Assembly: GCA_937944175.1 (NCBI GenBank)
Contig: CALDZW010000060.1
Coordinates: forward strand, 1 to 10,642
Direction: 5' to 3'
Length of the DNA stretch: 10,642 nt
Source: an uncultured Candidatus Altimarinota bacterium
GTDB lineage: Bacteria > Patescibacteriota > Gracilibacteria > BD1-5 > UBA6164
Position numbers and translations under genes: made by a program. Position 1 is the first letter of the stretch. Each line of letters begins with the position of its first letter. Shown in pieces: positions 7,677 through 10,642 of the stretch. The notes below the pieces were generated by a model. The model did not search any database, had not been told where the DNA came from, and saw nothing but the letters and a program-made list of their open reading frames with translations.

Positions 7677-9095
7677 ATGAAACACCTCACCCTTCCAGGA
7701 TCAAAATCAATTACCAATAGAGATTTAATCCTTGCTGCTCTTTGTGATTGAAAAACTACTTTGAGTTGAGTACTGAGAAGTGATGATACCAGATATATGA
7801 TGAACGCTTTGAGAGATCTTGGAATTGAAATTCAAGATTGATGAGAGAGAATAGTAGTACATTGATGAAAAGAAAAAATCATTTCTCAAGAATTAGAAAT
7901 ATATCTTGGGCAGTCAGGAACCAGTATACGTTTTTTAACATGATTAGCTGCTTTAATGAACCAGTGAAGAGTAACATTTGTCTGAGATGATAGGCTTATG
8001 GAACGCCCACTTGGTTCACTGATTGATGGAATTAAACAGCTTGGGATCAAGGTTGATACAAGGGAAGGAAACCTTCCTCCAGTTACTGTGCATGGTTGAA
8101 AGATTACCAGTAATTCTATCCATATGGATGGAACGGTTTCCAGTCAATTTTTTACAGCTCTTTTGAATATTGGATGATTTATAGATTGATGATTAGAGAT
8201 CATTGTAGATTGAGAGTTGGTGAGTAAACCATATATTGATATGACTATTTGTGAGCTTGAAAAATTTGGAATTCATGTTGAAAATAATGATTATAAGAGT
8301 TTTAGAGTAGAGGTGTTTGGAAAAAACATCCCTACTAGTAATAACGGAACTGCTGAAGAGGAGGTGTTTTTTCCAAACACCTCTACAGATCATTTTGAGA
8401 GAAATATTACTATAGAATGAGATGCTTCTGCACTCAGTTATATTGCTAACTTTATAGCACTTCATGGATGAAGAATCACTATAGATAATCTGTGAGATGA
8501 AAGTAAACAGGGTGACTATCAGTATTTGGAAATATTAAAAAAATATTTCTGACTTGATTATTATTCTGACTGAAAAACTACTACTCTTAAAGCAGGTTGA
8601 ATTGATAAAATTTCCCCCTTCTTAAGAGGGAGAGCGTTAGGGGGTGGGGAGATTAATTTTGAAGACATGCCTGATGTAAGTATGAGCTTTATGAGTGTAG
8701 CTATTTTTCTTTCAGGTGATACCAAAATTACCTGACTGAAAACACTTAATCTCAAAGAATGCCTCAGAATAGATGCTATGAGGGATGAACTGCTTAAGCT
8801 TTGAGTACACGTAACTTCTACTCAAGACTCAATTACGATTTGAGAATTTTGATCATTTGGATCAGAAATGAAAAAGACTGGATGGTTGAACAAAAGTGTA
8901 AAAATAGAAACCTATGATGATCATAGAATAGCTATGACTTTTGGAGTACTGGCTTCTTATTTGAAAAAACAATATAGTGAAAAACTAGAAATTCTTGATC
9001 CAGATTGTGTGAATAAGACGTATCCAAAATTTTGGGATGATCTGAGATTTTTAGAGCAAGTAGATGATGTTCATGCAACTTATTTTAAAAAATAG
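7677..9095 (+). CDS. aroA: EPSP synthase AroA with two in-frame palindromic insertions
   Basis: This is 472 residues with UGA=Gly, TAG stop. It joins phosphoenolpyruvate to shikimate-3-phosphate. Signatures are LPGSKSITNR near the N terminus (catalytic Lys), GQSGTSIRFLTGLAAL (PEP-binding Arg), DDRLMERPLGSLIDGIKQLG, VSSQFFTALL, EGDASALSYI, DMPDVSMSF (catalytic Asp), KECLRIDAM, YDDHRIAMTF and DPDCVNKTYP. The E. coli catalytic residues Lys22, Arg124, Asp313, Glu341, Arg344, His385, Arg386 and Lys411 all have counterparts. Two changes are seen: the usual LGNAGT is LGQSGT, and the Asp in KExDR is Leu. Residues about 211-237 and 312-326 are encoded by two different palindromic elements. Without them the length is about 430, normal for the family. 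It lies 23 nt after the small Cys-rich gene in the same operon, with no Shine-Dalgarno sequence. Confidence 0.97.
8307..8386. repeat. 80-bp REPIN-like element with 21-bp perfect arms inside aroA
   Basis: The left arm 8307-8327 begins GTAGAGGTGTTTGG; the right arm 8366-8386 is its exact reverse complement, ending CTCTAC. Each half also folds alone. On the left GTAG..GTGTTT pairs with AAACAT..CTAC up to 8335, with two imperfect pairs. On the right GAGGTGTTT (8361-8369) pairs with AAACACCTC (8375-8383). This is two opposed GTAG hairpins, the REPIN layout. It is read from GTA in the aroA frame and encodes VEVFGKN..EEEVFFPNTSTD, a stretch absent from other EPSP synthases I know. The perfect arms suggest recent insertion or correction. 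Confidence 0.85.
8609..8654. repeat. Second palindromic element inside aroA, of a different family
   Basis: The outer arms AATTTCCCC (8609-8617) and GGGGAGATT (8646-8654) pair with one T-G wobble. Inside is a hairpin around CTTAAG (8621-8626), with CCCTT/AGGG sides. A TTAGGGGGT segment follows. It lacks the GTAG foot seen in the other elements. In the aroA frame it encodes ISPFLRGRALGGGEI, placed directly before the catalytic DMPD motif, where other EPSP synthases have no such segment. GC content is far above that of the flanks. Confidence 0.75.
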
Positions 9096-9099
9096 AGTT

Positions 9100-9987
9100 C
9101 TACTTTCCCACCTTCTTATTAGAAATATACACTCAAGCTATAGCAAGTATGACTCAGACAATAAAAAGTCCTCATATTTGTTCTCATAAAAATATATTTC
9201 ATCAGAGTACAGCAAAAATTACTAAGAAATAGGTACTAAAGCTGGCCTCAGTAGGACTGGCAATAGTAAGAAGTTTTTGGTACAGAAAGTAAAAACCAAC
9301 GGTTCACCCAACCCCGAGTAACACGAGATTCAAAAATCATTTTGTTGTAAGGTTTTGATAGAGATTTCAGTTCATTAGATACTCTCAGCCAGCAAGAATG
9401 GAGCTTACAAGCAAGATTGTGACAGTTGTACCTATAGTTAATTCCATAGGAGTAAATTGAGAATACTTTTTTGAAAAGATAAAATAGCTGCTACATGACA
9501 CAACAGCCATTAGGACAATAAAATTCCCATAAAATGATCATGTCTGAAGTGCTCAACTATATATATTTGGAAGAATAAGAATCAAAAATACTCATGCAAG
9601 TCACAATCATACTCAGATCACTTTGTGTTTTTGAATAGGTTCTTTCAAAATAAAATAACTAAAAATTATAGTCAGAAGAGGCAGAGCCATATACATAGTT
9701 TGGGCACTTCATACATTTGTATGATTTACACCAATAGAAAAGAGAATAATGTTTCCCACTAGTCATAGGGATATGAGAAATAACATTCAATAATTTTTTG
9801 CAGATTTTCATTTCAAGACTTTTAGCCATGGGAGTAATAGTATAGTTGCAATCAGGTATCTACTAAATACTAAGGTAAAGGGGGTTATTTCTTCAAGTGC
9901 TATTTTACTGGTGATTCAGACAAGAGCACCAAGTATTCAGAGGATGACAATAAGGGTATATATTTTTGTTTTTTTTGTTATATTCAT
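9100..9987 (-). CDS. EamA/DMT-superfamily transporter
   Basis: This is 295 residues with UGA=Gly, ATG at 9987, TAG stop at 9100-9102. About ten hydrophobic segments form two repeats of five, as in EamA (DMT) permeases of the inner membrane. Recognisable points are GALVGITSKIALEEITPFTLVFSRYLIA in the first repeat, SAQTMYMALPLLTIIFSYFILKEP at its end, and SPTEASFSTYFLVIFAVLGGNIFLGE followed by GGLFIVGVILAIAGVYIS at the end of the second. The family exports or imports amino acids and other metabolites; the substrate cannot be read from the sequence. It converges on aroA with only four bases between the two stop codons, so each transcript must end inside or beyond the other gene. That neighbourhood does not prove a link to aromatic metabolites. 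Confidence 0.92.
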
Positions 9988-10094
9988 CGAGTGTCCTCAG
10001 TTATAAGTATTATATATCCCAAATATGGAGATAAATGTGTATTATGCAAATTATTCATATAATAGGAAGTATATAATTATGTAACTCTCTCACA
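9988..10094. promoter_or_regulatory. Divergent intergenic region with candidate -10 boxes
   Basis: This 107-bp region separates the divergent transporter and SGNH hydrolase genes. On the minus strand TATAAT is at 10014-10009, about 21 bp before the transporter ATG. On the plus strand TATAAT occurs at 10058-10063 and 10072-10077, the latter 17 bp before the hydrolase ATG. No good -35 boxes or operators were seen. Confidence 0.35.
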
Positions 10095-10642
10095 ATGCTC
10101 AAAAAATTCATCATTCTTGTTTCACTACTATTTGTGTGTTTTTCTTGTGGCTGAGAAAGAGAGGATCTAGCATTTTATGACAAAGCTAAAAAATGAGAAG
10201 AGATTAAAGTGCTAGCTCTTGGTGATAGTATTACTTTTGGCTACAAGGTTGATCCAGATGAATCATATCCAAGTCAGATGAACAGGAAACTTTCCGCTAA
10301 TGGATACAATTATTCACTACAGAATTTTTGAATTACTGGAAATACTTCAACTCAGCTCCTCGAAAGACTTGATGAAATTCTTGAAAATAATGAAGCTGAC
10401 ATGGCAATTTTATGTATTGGTTGAAATGATGGGCTCAGAAAAAAGAGTCTTACTGATATGAGGAAAAATATTAAAGCCATAGTGTCTAAGCTCAAAGCCA
10501 AAAATATTCATATAGTGTTTGCGTGAATGGAACTCCCAATACTTTTTGGTTGGGATTATTCCAGTGATTTCAAAGATGTATTTGTGCAAATAGCCAAAGA
10601 GGATAATCTTGATTTTTATCCTTATTTCCTTGATTGAATAGG
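10095..10642 (+). CDS. Exported SGNH/GDSL hydrolase (arylesterase/TesA-like), 3' partial
   Basis: The first 182 residues are visible; the gene runs off the window. The N terminus has a Lys pair and a hydrophobic stretch (residues 5-16) ending in VCFSCGG, a possible but non-canonical lipobox with Cys18. The mature part starts with the SGNH block I, VLALGDSITFGY (nucleophile Ser45), followed by NFGITGNTSTQLLERL (block II Gly) and CIGGNDGLRKKS (block III Asn). Block V (DxxH) would lie beyond the edge. MELPILFGWDYSSDFKDVF matches the arylesterase/TesA-like subgroup. It is expected to hydrolyse esters or acyl thioesters outside the cytoplasm; the substrate is unknown. The first in-frame ATG after the divergent intergenic region was chosen. 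Confidence 0.9.

Noticed and set aside
7051..8654. CRISPR array or tandem repeats in aroC-aroA
   Set aside because: The repeats are inverted, differ from each other in sequence and are not regularly spaced; no array is present.
127..9095. Many short standard-code open frames and apparent pseudogenes
   Set aside because: With UGA as glycine they join into intact genes with conserved motifs; the minus-strand frames inside aroC, aroA, TMEM43-family and NlpC/P60-like genes are shadows.

Overview
The window reads sensibly only if UGA is translated as glycine (genetic code 25). With the standard code every gene is chopped into short fragments; with UGA=Gly there are nine long open frames plus one small one, and the UGA codons fall on glycines that are invariant in known families (for example the GGG of the dehydroquinate synthase GGGVIGD motif at 478-498). 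Together with the AT-rich sequence, AGA-dominated arginine use, TAA/TAG-only stops and lack of Shine-Dalgarno sequences, this points to Candidatus Gracilibacteria or Absconditabacteria in the CPR/Patescibacteria. A CGA codon at the invariant arginine of chorismate synthase (7313-7315) favours Gracilibacteria, if I recall correctly that some Absconditabacteria have reassigned CGA.

Layout. 1-1323 (+): the end of a metal-dependent cyclase (arylformamidase-like) domain fused in frame to AroB, followed by an AU-rich terminator. 1426-3297 (+): a TMEM43-family membrane protein with a charged insertion. 3416-4159 (-): an AlaX-type alanyl-tRNA editing hydrolase, divergent from 4269-5000 (+), a TrmB-type regulator. 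5064-6134 (+): a secreted NlpC/P60-like hydrolase with a strong terminator. 6257-9095 (+): an aroC - small Cys-rich gene - aroA operon. 9100-9987 (-): an EamA/DMT transporter converging on aroA. 10095-end (+): an exported SGNH hydrolase, cut by the window edge.

Three chorismate-pathway enzymes are present (AroB, AroC, AroA); AroD, AroE and AroK are not seen here. AroB makes 3-dehydroquinate, AroA makes 5-enolpyruvylshikimate-3-phosphate, and AroC makes chorismate.

The most notable observation is that all three aro genes carry GC-rich, palindromic insertions inside the reading frame: one in aroB (799-826), one in aroC (7051-7114) and two in aroA (8307-8386 and 8609-8654). Each is in frame, has no TAA/TAG in the used frame, and adds about 10-28 residues at a point where the family normally has a short loop. 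Three of the four carry GTAG at the foot of a hairpin, the hallmark of REP/REPIN elements mobilised by RAYT (Y1) transposases. They are best described as protein-coding REPIN-like elements, similar in concept to Rickettsia palindromic elements. No such element was seen in the other genes of the window.
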